Made by a program: the position numbers and the translations under genes. Below the pieces are notes generated by a model that worked only from the letters and a program-made list of their open reading frames with translations, searched no databases and was not told where the DNA came from. From contig NZ_JBBOPI010000001.1 in assembly GCF_038003525.1 (NCBI RefSeq), forward strand, positions 3,116,001 through 3,180,000: a stretch of 64,000 bases of DNA, written 5' to 3'. The stretch's first letter is position 1. Every line of letters begins with the position of its first letter. This DNA is from Solibacillus sp. FSL H8-0538 (GTDB lineage: Bacteria > Bacillota > Bacilli > Bacillales_A > Planococcaceae). Below, in pieces: positions 27,044 through 35,755 of this stretch.

Positions 27044-27313
27044 TTATTCGTTAAAACCTTTATCCGGATCTGTGCCTGTACGGTGGAAGGTGTTTAGAGC
27101 AGTAATGGCTGCTACTTCATCTACCGCTAAGCCAAAGTTAAATACAGCTAAATTTTCTGCAATACGTTCTGGTGTGACAGATTTCGGAATCGCAATATTT
27201 CCAATTTCTAGCTACCAGCGTAACACCTACTGCTTCATCATACGAAATACGCCGTAACCGATGCGTGGCATTTCTACACCATTTGCAAGTGTAATTGTTT
27301 TAGAAATTGTCAT
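27044..27313 (-). pseudogene. Aldo/keto reductase remnant with large internal deletion
   Basis: The start (ATG 27313, AAGGGAG 9 bases upstream) encodes about 26 residues typical of an aldo/keto reductase N-terminus (TLANGVEMPRIGYGVF), then a frame disruption and stop. A second frame continues with the family C-terminus (NIAIPKSVTPERIAENL) through DPDKGFNE. Some 190 central residues are missing. The intact paralogue lies immediately beside it at 27384-28214. Terminator and ribosome binding site are still intact, so decay looks recent. Confidence 0.85.
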
Positions 27314-27383
27314 ATTGTCAAACTCCCTTTTAACTGTTTAACCACTAGTATACTAACTATTCCAAAAAAATTCGATATCCGAA

Positions 27384-28214
27384 TTAAAAATCAAAGTGGA
27401 AGTTGTCGGGATTTGCACCGATACGTTCGTTGCGATTTAATTCATTTATTTGCTGCATCTCTAAACCACTTAATTCGAAGTCAAAAATAGTGATATTTTC
27501 TTCGATACGCTTCGGTGTGACAGATTTTGGTATGATAATAATATCATTTTGTAAATGCCAACGAAGTGCAATTTGTGCTGGTGATTTACCATGTACGTGT
27601 CCAATTGCCGATAAGGTTGGATCTGCCAGTACATTACCTCTTCCTAGTGGTGACCATGCTGTAACCGCAATATTATGCTCGGTACAGAAGGCACGTAAAG
27701 ACTCTTGAGATAAGTACGGATGCAGTTCTACTTGGTTTACCATTGGTGCTGTATTTGCTTTAGATAAAATAGATTGAAGATGGTGTTCATGATGATTTGA
27801 TACACCTGTTACGCGAATTAGCTTTTCATCATATAAACGTTCAATCGCACGGTATGTATCTTCAAATTTTTCTACTACCGGCCAGTGTGTTAAATATAAA
27901 TCGATATAATCCATGTTTAGTTTCTTTAAAGACGTCTCGAAAGCCCGCAATGTATTGTCATAACCTTGATCACTATTCCAAACTTTAGTTGTCACAAAAA
28001 TATCTTCACGTGCTACGCCAGAGTGACGAATCGCTTCGCCAACTTCAACTTCATTATCATATAGAGATGCAGTATCAATCGCACGGTAGCCTACCTCAAT
28101 CGCCTTTGTAATCGCGAAGATAGCTTCCTCGCGCTCCGTCATTTTGTAAACACCTAGCCCTACAAGTGGCATTTCTACGCCGTTTGCTAAAGTTCTTGTG
28201 AATTGTAAATTCAT
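27384..28214 (-). CDS. Aldo/keto reductase (AKR5 / YvgN-YtbE type)
   Basis: 276 residues. Catalytic tetrad visible: Asp in RAIDTASLYDNE, Tyr in the same segment, Lys in TTKVWNSD and His in LTHWPV. The C-terminal IIIPKSVTPKRIEEN binds NADPH. Reduces glyoxals and other aldehydes. The ATG at 28214 lies 8 bases after AAGGAG; the slightly longer frame is not used. Confidence 0.88.
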   Translation of the reverse strand: MNLQFTRTLANGVEMPLVGLGVYKMTEREEAIFAITKAIEVGYRAIDTASLYDNEVEVGEAIRHSGVAREDIFVTTKVWNSDQGYDNTLRAFETSLKKLNMDYIDLYLTHWPVVEKFEDTYRAIERLYDEKLIRVTGVSNHHEHHLQSILSKANTAPMVNQVELHPYLSQESLRAFCTEHNIAVTAWSPLGRGNVLADPTLSAIGHVHGKSPAQIALRWHLQNDIIIIPKSVTPKRIEENITIFDFELSGLEMQQINELNRNERIGANPDNFHFDF

Positions 28215-28373
28215 CGTAGTCACTCCTTGAGTTTGAATATTTTAATTATACGCGTAATTTAAACTTCTTTATATATCAAAAAAAACGCCTGATATAGTTG
28301 CAAAAGGGATTTGAAACGAATATTATATAAAACGTTCTTAAAAACGTTCGTGTTTTAGAAAGAGGGAATTTTT

Positions 28374-29675
28374 ATGTTTCGTTTGAAAGAAAACAATACA
28401 ACAGTAAAAACTGAAATGCTAGCTGGGCTGACAACATTTTTAACAATGGCTTATATTATTGTTGTGAACCCGATAATTTTATCAGACGCTGGTGTACCTA
28501 TAGATCAAGTATTCATGGCGACAATTATTTCCGCTGTTATTGGGACAGCTTGGATGGCACTGTGCGCAAACTACCCAATCGCCGTTGCACCGGGAATGGG
28601 ATTGAATGCGTATTTCACGTATACAGTTGTCCTGGCATCAAATGGGCAAATTGATTATGTAACCGCGTTTTCAGCCGTATTTGTTGCTGGGATTATTTTT
28701 GTTATTTTAAGTTTAACTCCGTTCCGTGAAAAGCTTATTACTGCTATTCCAGAAAATTTAAAGCTAGCGATTACAGCTGGTATTGGACTTTTCATTGCCT
28801 TTATCGGACTTCGTATGTCTGGTTTAGTTGTAGCAAATGATTCAAACCTAGTTGGTCTTGGGGATTTAACCTCAGCTCCAGTATTATTGACGTTATTTGG
28901 ACTTGCTGTAACGGTTGTACTAATGGCTCGCAATGCAAAGGGCGCACTATTTATAGGTATGATCGCGACGTCAATTATCGGAATTTTGACAGGTCAGTTG
29001 CACATCGAAAAAATCATTGCAATGCCACATTTACCTGAAGGCATTTTAGTTTGGAATCCAATCGAAGCATTTAGCAATGTCATTGAATTTGGACTGTACG
29101 GTGTTGTGTTCTCGTTCATTTTAGTTACGTTATTTGATACGACAGGAACGATGATCGGTGTTGCCAAACAGGCCGGTTTAATGAAGAACAATAAATTACC
29201 GCGTGCACGTCATGCTCTACTCGCTGACTCGGTTGCAACTACAGTTGGTTCGATGTTCGGGACTAGTCCAACAACAGCTTATTTAGAGTCTGGCGCAGGT
29301 GTTGCTGCTGGTGGGCGTACAGGTCTTACTTCGTTAACAGTAGCTGGTTTATTTATTGTCGCATCATTTTTCGGTCCGCTTGTCGCATCTCTATCTAATG
29401 TTTCAGCGATTACATCTCCTGCACTAATTATTGTAGGGAGTTTAATGATTGGTGCTGTGAAACATATTGAGTGGGATAAATTTGAGGAAGCATTTCCAGC
29501 ATTTTTAGTTGTGTTAACGATGCCACTTACATCAAGTATTTCAACAGGTATTGCTCTGGGCTTTATTTCTTATCCTTTATTGAAAATCGTTAAAGGACAA
29601 GCCCGCGAAATTCATCCGCTAATGTATGTGTTTGGAGTACTCTTTATTATTCAGCTGGTATTCATGCCACATTAA
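28374..29675 (+). CDS. NCS2/AzgA-family purine permease (PbuG/PbuO-like)
   Basis: 433 residues with 12 or more hydrophobic segments. MAPGMGLNAYFTYTV-like region (VAPGMGLNAYF) and GTSPTTAYLESGAGVAAGGRT are hallmarks of the AzgA branch of hypoxanthine/guanine/adenine permeases. I looked for a purine riboswitch upstream and found none. The leader has a direct repeat ACGTTC at 28332 and 28344 near a CGAA at 28317, which might bear PurR-like sites, weakly supported. Confidence 0.88.
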   Translation: MFRLKENNTTVKTEMLAGLTTFLTMAYIIVVNPIILSDAGVPIDQVFMATIISAVIGTAWMALCANYPIAVAPGMGLNAYFTYTVVLASNGQIDYVTAFSAVFVAGIIFVILSLTPFREKLITAIPENLKLAITAGIGLFIAFIGLRMSGLVVANDSNLVGLGDLTSAPVLLTLFGLAVTVVLMARNAKGALFIGMIATSIIGILTGQLHIEKIIAMPHLPEGILVWNPIEAFSNVIEFGLYGVVFSFILVTLFDTTGTMIGVAKQAGLMKNNKLPRARHALLADSVATTVGSMFGTSPTTAYLESGAGVAAGGRTGLTSLTVAGLFIVASFFGPLVASLSNVSAITSPALIIVGSLMIGAVKHIEWDKFEEAFPAFLVVLTMPLTSSISTGIALGFISYPLLKIVKGQAREIHPLMYVFGVLFIIQLVFMPH

Positions 29676-29680
29676 TTAGA

Positions 29681-29722
29681 AATGCGAGTTGAGCGTAACT
29701 ATGCTCAAACTCGCATTTTTTT
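29681..29722 (+). terminator. Terminator after the purine permease gene
   Basis: AATGCGAGTTGAGC pairs with GCTCAAACTCGCATT with one bulge, then a T run. Confidence 0.85.
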
Positions 29723-29909
29723 GTTCCTGCTTTGCTTCACTTTCCTCGTCAAAAATAAATTTTACAAATTATTGAAAAGTTAGTTCGCAAATGTTTCTTA
29801 AATCTCGTATAATTCATTTAACAGAATATTCTTAAACTATCACGATAATTAAAGTTGGCTACATCACTTTGTCACGGGTTCTATTTTCACATTAGAGGAG
29901 CTGGTTGTT

Positions 29910-31529
29910 ATGATGGATACACCTTTATTGTTAACAGGTTTTTTGAACCGAGCAGAACGTTATTTCCCCGAAAAGCTCATCATATCTAGAACGAGCGCAA
30001 CGAAAACGCATCGTATTCCTTATAAAGATTATGTAAAACGTACACGCCGATTAGCAGATGCATTAACAAAGCTTGGAATGACACGTGGGACGAAGGTTGC
30101 TTCTTTTGCTTGGAACCACCACCGTCACTTAGAAGCTTATTTTGCGGTTCCTTGTAGTGGTGCTATTCTTCATATGGTTAATATTCGTCTCGCACCGGAG
30201 CATATTATTTATGTTATTAATCATGCTGAGGACGAAATTTTACTTATCGACGGAGATTTATTCCCACTCGTTGAAAAAGCTCTTCCATATTTAAAATCGA
30301 TAAAGCATATTATTGTCATGCATGATGGGTTTGAAGTCCCTGAATCGAGCTTTGCCAATGTCTATTCCTATGAGCAACTACTGGCTGAAGCATCGGAGGA
30401 TTTTGTATTCCCGGATGATTTAGATGAAAATACGCCTGCTGGAATGTGCTATACAAGTGCGACAACAGGCATGCCAAAAGGTGTTGTCTATACACATCGT
30501 AGTTTAGTACTGCATAGCTTAACGCTCGGCCTAAAGGATACACTTGGACTGAGTGAGGCAGATGTGATTATGCCAGTTGTACCAATGTTCCACGTAAATG
30601 CATGGGGTATGCCGTTTGCTGCAGTGAACTTTGGAATGACACAAGTAATGCCAGGTCCTATGTTTACCCCTAGTCTGCTACTCGATCTCATTGAACAGGA
30701 AAAAGTAACTATAACGGCTGGTGTACCAACAATTTGGCTGGGTGTCCTTGCCGAGCAGGAGTCCAACCCGCGTGAACTTTCATCATTACGTTCAGTTGTA
30801 TGTGGGGGCTCTGCTTCACCAAAAGGATTAATCCGTGCCTTTGAAGAAAAGCTTGGGATACCATTTATTGTCGGCTATGGGATGACTGAGACTTCACCAA
30901 TCGTGAGTCTATCAAACTTCACTACTTGGATGGAAGATTGGGATTATGAGGACAAGCTAGAACTTCGTGCAACACAAGGCTTAACCGTACCACTAATTGA
31001 AACAGACGTTGTCAATGAAAATGGTTCAGTTCCTTGGGACGGACAAACAATGGGTGAACTCCGTATTCGTGGGCCATGGATTGCAAAAGAATATTATAAA
31101 GATGAGCGTACAGCGGAAGCTTTCCAAGATGGTTGGCTTTACACTGGCGATATCGCAGTTCTGACAAAAGAAGGCTACATTAAAATTACAGACCGTACAA
31201 AGGATTTAATTAAATCTGGTGGGGAGTGGATTTCCTCTGTAGATTTAGAAAATGGCCTCATGACGCATCCCGCAGTATTTGAAGCTGCGGTTATTGCGAT
31301 GCCACATCCGAAATGGCAGGAACGTCCACTTGCTTGTGTCGTTTTAAAAGCAGGGGCAACTGCAACGAAGGATGAACTCATTGCCTCATTAGAAGCCGAT
31401 TTTGCGAAATGGTGGCTACCAGATGATGTTGTATTTTTAAACGAAATTCCTAAAACATCGGTAGGAAAATTTTTAAAGGCCAAATTACGTGAAGAATTAA
31501 AGGATTATCAAGTAAGCACGCCTAATTAA
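29910..31529 (+). CDS. Fatty acid-CoA ligase (AMP-forming)
   Basis: 539 residues of the ANL superfamily. The AMP-binding loop reads YTSATTGMPKG (Thr/Ser-rich plus Lys), with YGMTETSP and WLYTGDIA core motifs and the C-terminal catalytic Lys in KTSVGKFLK. Closest in style to medium/long-chain fatty acid-CoA ligases. A perfect AGAATATTCT palindrome lies at 29823-29832 in its promoter region. Substrate chain length is not predictable. Confidence 0.87.
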   Translation: MMDTPLLLTGFLNRAERYFPEKLIISRTSATKTHRIPYKDYVKRTRRLADALTKLGMTRGTKVASFAWNHHRHLEAYFAVPCSGAILHMVNIRLAPEHIIYVINHAEDEILLIDGDLFPLVEKALPYLKSIKHIIVMHDGFEVPESSFANVYSYEQLLAEASEDFVFPDDLDENTPAGMCYTSATTGMPKGVVYTHRSLVLHSLTLGLKDTLGLSEADVIMPVVPMFHVNAWGMPFAAVNFGMTQVMPGPMFTPSLLLDLIEQEKVTITAGVPTIWLGVLAEQESNPRELSSLRSVVCGGSASPKGLIRAFEEKLGIPFIVGYGMTETSPIVSLSNFTTWMEDWDYEDKLELRATQGLTVPLIETDVVNENGSVPWDGQTMGELRIRGPWIAKEYYKDERTAEAFQDGWLYTGDIAVLTKEGYIKITDRTKDLIKSGGEWISSVDLENGLMTHPAVFEAAVIAMPHPKWQERPLACVVLKAGATATKDELIASLEADFAKWWLPDDVVFLNEIPKTSVGKFLKAKLREELKDYQVSTPN

Positions 31530-31576
31530 CTGAAAGACACATCTCCCCCAACATGAGGGAGAAATAATATTCTATC

Positions 31577-31611
31577 ATGTGGTTACGAAAGCTTCTCTTT
31601 TTTAACCACAT
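31577..31611. repeat. Palindromic intergenic repeat, copy 1 (TGGTTA family)
   Basis: ATGTGGTTACGAAA and TTAACCACAT form an imperfect palindrome. The family has two more copies (34590-34624 and 41061-41089), always just downstream of a gene next to a terminator. Upstream ACATCTC sequence is also shared with copy 2. Confidence 0.6.
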
Positions 31612-31614
31612 AAC

Positions 31615-31655
31615 AAAAGCCGTAATCGCCAACAAATCGATTACGGCTTTTCTTT
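31615..31655. terminator. Terminator between acyl-CoA ligase and S9 peptidase genes
   Basis: A perfect 14-bp stem, AAAAGCCGTAATCG with its complement, T-rich on both sides; serves both converging genes. Confidence 0.85.
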
Positions 31656-31669
31656 ATTGCATAGTATTT

Positions 31670-33949
31670 CTACTTTAGATGACGATCAAAGAATGTGACC
31701 ATCGCATTGTAAAACTCGATTCGGTTTTCTTCGTTGGCAAATCCATGACCTTCATTTTCTTTTAGCATATATTCCACATCAACACCTCTTGCTCTTAAGG
31801 CTTCAACAATCTGATCAGATTCTGTTTTGTTGACACGTGGATCATTTACACCTTGTGCGACAAAAAGAGGTGTCTTAATTTTATCGACATGGAAAACTGG
31901 TGATACAGCCGTTAGTAGCTCTTTATCTTTTTCTGGATGTCCGACTCTCTCATAGAACATATTGAGCGAAGATTCCCAGTATGGTGGGATCGTTTCTAAT
32001 AAAGTAAAGATATTCGAAACGCCAACATAATCAACAGCCGCTGCATATAAATCTGGTGTAAACGTAATACCAGCTAATGTTGCGTAGCCACCAAACGATG
32101 CCCCGTAAATACCGATTCGTTCAGGATCCGCAATTCCTTGATCAATTGCCCACTGAACACCATCTGTAATATCATCCTGGATTTTTAATCCCCATTGCTT
32201 ATTTCCTGCCTCAAGGAATTCCTTACCATAGCCAGTTGAAGATCTGAAATTAACTTGTAGTACGGCATAGCCACGATTAGCAAGTAGCTGAACTTCTGGG
32301 TTGAATCCCCACATATCGCGTGCCCATGGTCCCCCATGTGGAACCACAATTAAAGGTAAATTTTTTGATGTTTTATTATTCGGAACAGTTAAGTACCCAT
32401 TAATTGTAAGGCCATCACGACTTTTGTAAGAAATCGAATTCATATCAGCCAATTTATTTGGATCTAACCAAGAACTTAACTCCGCTAATTCAGTCATTGT
32501 ATCTGTTTCTGAATCATAATAATAATACTTTCCGAAAACTTTATCGCTCGAAATACTAACTATAAACTTCGTCATTTCTTTATTGTAATCGTTAATGCCA
32601 AATTCACTTTCACTTACACCTAGCTTGTCTTTGATTTTATTAAAGATCTTCTCAAATTCTTTATCTAAAAATACATAATGAGCTTTATCAGTTACATATG
32701 CCCCAAAGAGTAATCTATCTTTACTAGAGCTGTATAGAGCACCTGATATATCAACATTCGGATTGGATAAAATAACTTCTTCATTAGCTTTTAAATCAAA
32801 TTTAACAAGTTCCACTTTATCGCGATTTTTATTAGATAACGCATAAATGGATTGGTTATCTTTTGAGAAGGCAATTGGAGATACTGTATCTCCTGCTTCC
32901 AACATAATAAATGGCTTAAATGCTTCATCTTCTGAATCTCGGTATAAAATGGTACCCACTACCCCATCAGATTCGATTGCCATTCTAATTTGTCCATTAC
33001 TATCGGCAAGCCAGCCTTGAATATTCCCAGGATTTTTAGCGACAAGCGTTGTTTCACCCGTCTTCACATTCAACTTATAAACATCAAAAGCTGTTGAATC
33101 TTCTTTATTCATCATGATTAAGATTTCATTTTCTACACCTTGTAGATAGTCAATCGGATATGCTACAACGTTAGGATATGGCGTTAAATCTTTCTCCTTC
33201 CCCCCTTTAAAAGAAGAAGAATAAATATGGTAATTTTCATCCCCACCATTATCTTTTAAGTATAGTATATTATCATCTTTCCAAAAGAATCCTGCAATAT
33301 CTCGATCTTTAGAGCTTGTCACTCTCACAGGTTCATTGTCACTATTCATCTCTTTAACAAAAACATTTGAACGGCTTTCCCATGATGAAGCGTATGAAAT
33401 ATAATTCCCATCAGGAGAAAGTTGGTAACCAAAGTTTCCAGGGTTTTTCATAAAATCTTCTACTGAGATTTCTTGAACCCCTTTGTCATTAATGGCTTTA
33501 TTTTTAACGTCCTTATAATTATTAAAAATTAATTCCAAATCTTTAGGAGTTATTCTTTTATCTTTAGAAATGTCTTTAAAAAGACCAAGATTATTAGCGG
33601 ATTTCTTGTAATCTGCTAAACTTTTTTCTGCTTTTTCAACTCCGAGAGCTCTAATTAAAACTCGTGCAATTTCTTCTTGGGTAATATTCGCTTTGAGATT
33701 TTTCAATTCTCCTTTATTTACCCAATTATCGACTACTTCAGCTCTCATTACTTCTGAGCCATGCTGGTATGTTAGAGCTGTTACTGCATGTTCGAGAAAA
33801 GCTTCTACTGTAACTCGTACATTTTGATTAATAGCTGCTAAATCAACCTCTTTGTTCGCTGGCGTAGATGTGTTATTAGCAAAAGTTGAAAGCGGTAGAG
33901 ATACAAAGAGACCTAGCACTAAAATAGATGATAACAATCTTTTTAACAT
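31670..33949 (-). CDS. Secreted S9 family prolyl oligopeptidase-like peptidase with SLH-like region
   Basis: 759 residues. Signal peptide (1-24, ending FANN). Residues about 85-145 (ITQEEIARVLIRALGV, then LFKDISKDKRITPKDLE) resemble an S-layer homology domain, which would attach it to the wall. Residues about 165-490 form a beta-propeller. The C-terminal alpha/beta hydrolase has the catalytic Ser in GASFGGY, Asp in GVNDPRV and His in NEGHGF. It should hydrolyse peptides outside the cell. Monocistronic. Confidence 0.85.
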   Translation of the reverse strand: MLKRLLSSILVLGLFVSLPLSTFANNTSTPANKEVDLAAINQNVRVTVEAFLEHAVTALTYQHGSEVMRAEVVDNWVNKGELKNLKANITQEEIARVLIRALGVEKAEKSLADYKKSANNLGLFKDISKDKRITPKDLELIFNNYKDVKNKAINDKGVQEISVEDFMKNPGNFGYQLSPDGNYISYASSWESRSNVFVKEMNSDNEPVRVTSSKDRDIAGFFWKDDNILYLKDNGGDENYHIYSSSFKGGKEKDLTPYPNVVAYPIDYLQGVENEILIMMNKEDSTAFDVYKLNVKTGETTLVAKNPGNIQGWLADSNGQIRMAIESDGVVGTILYRDSEDEAFKPFIMLEAGDTVSPIAFSKDNQSIYALSNKNRDKVELVKFDLKANEEVILSNPNVDISGALYSSSKDRLLFGAYVTDKAHYVFLDKEFEKIFNKIKDKLGVSESEFGINDYNKEMTKFIVSISSDKVFGKYYYYDSETDTMTELAELSSWLDPNKLADMNSISYKSRDGLTINGYLTVPNNKTSKNLPLIVVPHGGPWARDMWGFNPEVQLLANRGYAVLQVNFRSSTGYGKEFLEAGNKQWGLKIQDDITDGVQWAIDQGIADPERIGIYGASFGGYATLAGITFTPDLYAAAVDYVGVSNIFTLLETIPPYWESSLNMFYERVGHPEKDKELLTAVSPVFHVDKIKTPLFVAQGVNDPRVNKTESDQIVEALRARGVDVEYMLKENEGHGFANEENRIEFYNAMVTFFDRHLK

Positions 33950-34083
33950 ACTTATACATCTCCTTCCTTTTTTTACAATATTAAGGATAACATACAGAGG
34001 TGATAAACGGTTTATATTATCAAAAAAATTCAGTTTTTTAAGGTCTCTCTAAAGGGAAATTAGGAAGCCTCAACAACAAAAAG

Positions 34084-34126
34084 AAAGAGCCACAAATGAG
34101 GAAATCCCTAATTTGTGGCTCTTTTT
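34084..34126 (-). terminator. Terminator after the 54-residue gene
   Basis: AAAGAGCCACAAAT pairs with ATTTGTGGCTCTTT; A/T runs on both sides let it work either way. Confidence 0.8.
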
Positions 34127-34128
34127 CA

Positions 34129-34293
34129 TTAATTTTTGTCTTTGTCATCGAATTGCCGCGGATCTGGAATGCGGTCATCCTCTACTAGTTGTTGATCATC
34201 TCTCATATTTTCCATTTGCTTTCCGAGGAGTTTTACTTCTTCCATTGAATTGGCCATATTCCCATTTACAATCTTTCTTGATTCATCGTCCAT
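34129..34293 (-). CDS. Small acidic hypothetical protein, 54 residues
   Basis: Not long enough for ordinary gene finders but well supported: GGAGG lies 7 bases before the ATG at 34293, and a strong terminator follows the stop. The product is charged and hydrophilic (MDDESRKIVN..., ending RQFDDKDKN), probably helical, with no cysteine or membrane segment. The composition recalls small sporulation or stress proteins, but I do not recognise it. Confidence 0.6.
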   Translation of the reverse strand: MDDESRKIVNGNMANSMEEVKLLGKQMENMRDDQQLVEDDRIPDPRQFDDKDKN

Positions 34294-34429
34294 CACAATA
34301 CCTCCTTTTCAGCTATTATTCCCTTTTTGGATTTTTTAGATCATTTACCTCATAATTTTGTATAGGCAACTGATTTCAGATAAGCTATACTTGGAAGTGA
34401 GTTTTATTAAACATGAGGAGGGTACTTCC

Positions 34430-34525
34430 ATGAAATTAATTTTAATTCTTGGTGTTTGTGTCTCTTTCTTAACTGCAATCTTCACTGCTGGTTATGAAGG
34501 CAAACCTGTCTCTAAAGAAAGCTAA
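34430..34525 (+). CDS. Small single-span membrane peptide, 31 residues
   Basis: ATG at 34430 with GAGGAGGG 8 bases upstream. The product starts MKLILILGVCVSFLTAIF, one hydrophobic span or short signal-like segment, with a charged tail GYEGKPVSKES. A terminator overlaps the stop. Function unknown; could be a membrane micropeptide or a type I toxin-like peptide, though no antisense RNA is evident. Confidence 0.55.
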   Translation: MKLILILGVCVSFLTAIFTAGYEGKPVSKES

Positions 34526-34541
34526 TTTTCGTTAGCTTTTT
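34518..34541 (+). terminator. Terminator overlapping the micropeptide stop codon
   Basis: AAAGCTAA / TTAGCTTT stem with six-base loop and T run. Confidence 0.7.
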
Positions 34542-34589
34542 AGAAAGACGCATCTCGTCCGAAAATATGGAGAGATGATGTCCTTTATG

Positions 34590-34624
34590 ATGTGGTTAAG
34601 AAAATTATACTTTCTAACCACTAA
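34590..34624. repeat. Palindromic intergenic repeat, copy 2 (TGGTTA family)
   Basis: TGGTTAAGAAA pairs with TTTCTAACCA; the loop ATTATAC is also present in copy 3 at 41061-41089. Confidence 0.6.
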
Positions 34625-34627
34625 ACG

Positions 34628-34663
34628 AAAGACAACCGTGAGATTTCACAGTTGTCTTTTTTT
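34628..34663 (+). terminator. Hairpin terminator upstream of catE
   Basis: AAAGACAAC / GTTGTCTTT with inner GTGA/TCAC stem, then seven T. It insulates catE from upstream transcription. Confidence 0.8.
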
Positions 34664-34665
34664 GT

Positions 34666-34709
34666 TTGACTTTTTACCATTCAGCATTTATATTAGTTAC
34701 ATATAGTAA
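34666..34709 (+). promoter_or_regulatory. catE promoter with MarR/DUF24-like operator
   Basis: -35 TTGACT (34666), 17-base spacer, -10 TATATT (34689). Directly after it is the palindrome TTACATATAGTAA (34697-34709), at the likely transcription start. Known YodB/CatR operators that repress catE and related quinone-response genes in B. subtilis are TAC/GTA palindromes, so a similar repressor here is a fair inference. Confidence 0.6.
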
Positions 34710-34753
34710 GTTAATTATTAAAAATAAACATCTGTTAAAGGGGATTATTTAAC

Positions 34754-35641
34754 ATGACTACACCTTTTCATAAAAAACCAAATATGTACACTTCACATGT
34801 TCAATTAAAAGTTTCCGATTTAACACGTTCCCTTGAATACTACACAACAATTATTGGCTTTGAAGTGCTCAAGCAAACTGAAGATACAGCTTATTTAACA
34901 TTTGATGGTAAAAATAGTCTTTTATCATTAGTAGAAGTAGCAAATGTACAACCATTACGTGGTGGTTACACTGGTCTTTACCACTTTGCATTACTTCTTC
35001 CCTCTCGCAAGGATTTAGGCAACATCGTTCAGCATTTCGTTGAATTAAATGTACGTGTCGGCGCATCAGATCATGATGTCAGTGAAGCACTTTATTTAAA
35101 TGATCCGGATGGTAACGGCATTGAAATTTACGTTGACCGTGACGCATCAGAATGGACTTGGAATAGCGAAGGTTATGTACACATGACTACAGAGCATTTA
35201 AACTTTCAACCAATCCTAGCTGAAGCAGATGGTAAATGGGGCGGATTACCAATAGGCACGGTAATGGGACATATCCATTTATCAATTTCTGATATTGCCG
35301 CTACAGAAAAATTTTATACTGCGGTATTAGATTATGAAGTTGTCACTCGCTACGGCGCACAAGCTTTATTCATCTCTACAGGTAAATACCATCACCACCT
35401 TGGCTTAAACACTTGGCATAGTGGTGGCGGTGTACCAGCTCCTGCCAATACAGTAGGGTTAAAATCGTATACAGTCGTTTTAGAGGATGCTGCATATGCT
35501 GAAAAAGTGAAAGCTAACTTACAAACAGCTGGCTATACAGTTGAACACTTTGAAGAAGCACCCGCTTATGGTGGTACTCAATTATTCTCAGTTGTTGACC
35601 CAAATGGCATCCGCATTGTCTTTACAGCAGAGGGCGAATAG
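34754..35641 (+). CDS. catE: Catechol-2,3-dioxygenase CatE (VOC family)
   Basis: 295 residues with two VOC modules. Metal ligands appear as His in GHIHLS and in the HHHLGLNTW region, and Glu/Asp residues near the C-terminus. It matches the size and sequence style of B. subtilis CatE (YfiE), which removes catechol and quinone-forming phenols rather than feeding growth. It is encoded 24 kb from the catabolic dioxygenase gene and is not closely similar to it, so the strain has two independent ring-opening enzymes. Confidence 0.85.
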   Translation: MTTPFHKKPNMYTSHVQLKVSDLTRSLEYYTTIIGFEVLKQTEDTAYLTFDGKNSLLSLVEVANVQPLRGGYTGLYHFALLLPSRKDLGNIVQHFVELNVRVGASDHDVSEALYLNDPDGNGIEIYVDRDASEWTWNSEGYVHMTTEHLNFQPILAEADGKWGGLPIGTVMGHIHLSISDIAATEKFYTAVLDYEVVTRYGAQALFISTGKYHHHLGLNTWHSGGGVPAPANTVGLKSYTVVLEDAAYAEKVKANLQTAGYTVEHFEEAPAYGGTQLFSVVDPNGIRIVFTAEGE

Positions 35642-35652
35642 TCTAGTTGAAG

Positions 35653-35688
35653 AAAGGTATTCAAAATTAATTTTTTGAATACCTTTTT
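35653..35688 (+). terminator. Terminator after catE
   Basis: AAAGGTATTCAA / TTGAATACCTTT stem followed by T-rich sequence. Confidence 0.85.
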
Positions 35689-35697
35689 ATATTTGTG

Positions 35698-35725
35698 TGA
35701 AACTTTTTGGAAATATTAACGTATA
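35698..35725 (+). promoter_or_regulatory. Sigma-W-type promoter of spo0M
   Basis: TGAAAC (35698), 16-base spacer, CGTATA (35720): a full match to the extracytoplasmic-function sigma-W consensus. B. subtilis spo0M is a known sigma-W target. Confidence 0.75.
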
Positions 35726-35755
35726 CATTATTATCAAATAGTTGGAGGGATTAGG

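Noticed and set aside
28215..28373. Purine riboswitch upstream of the purine permease
   Set aside because: None of the conserved junction sequences of purine riboswitches is present in the leader.
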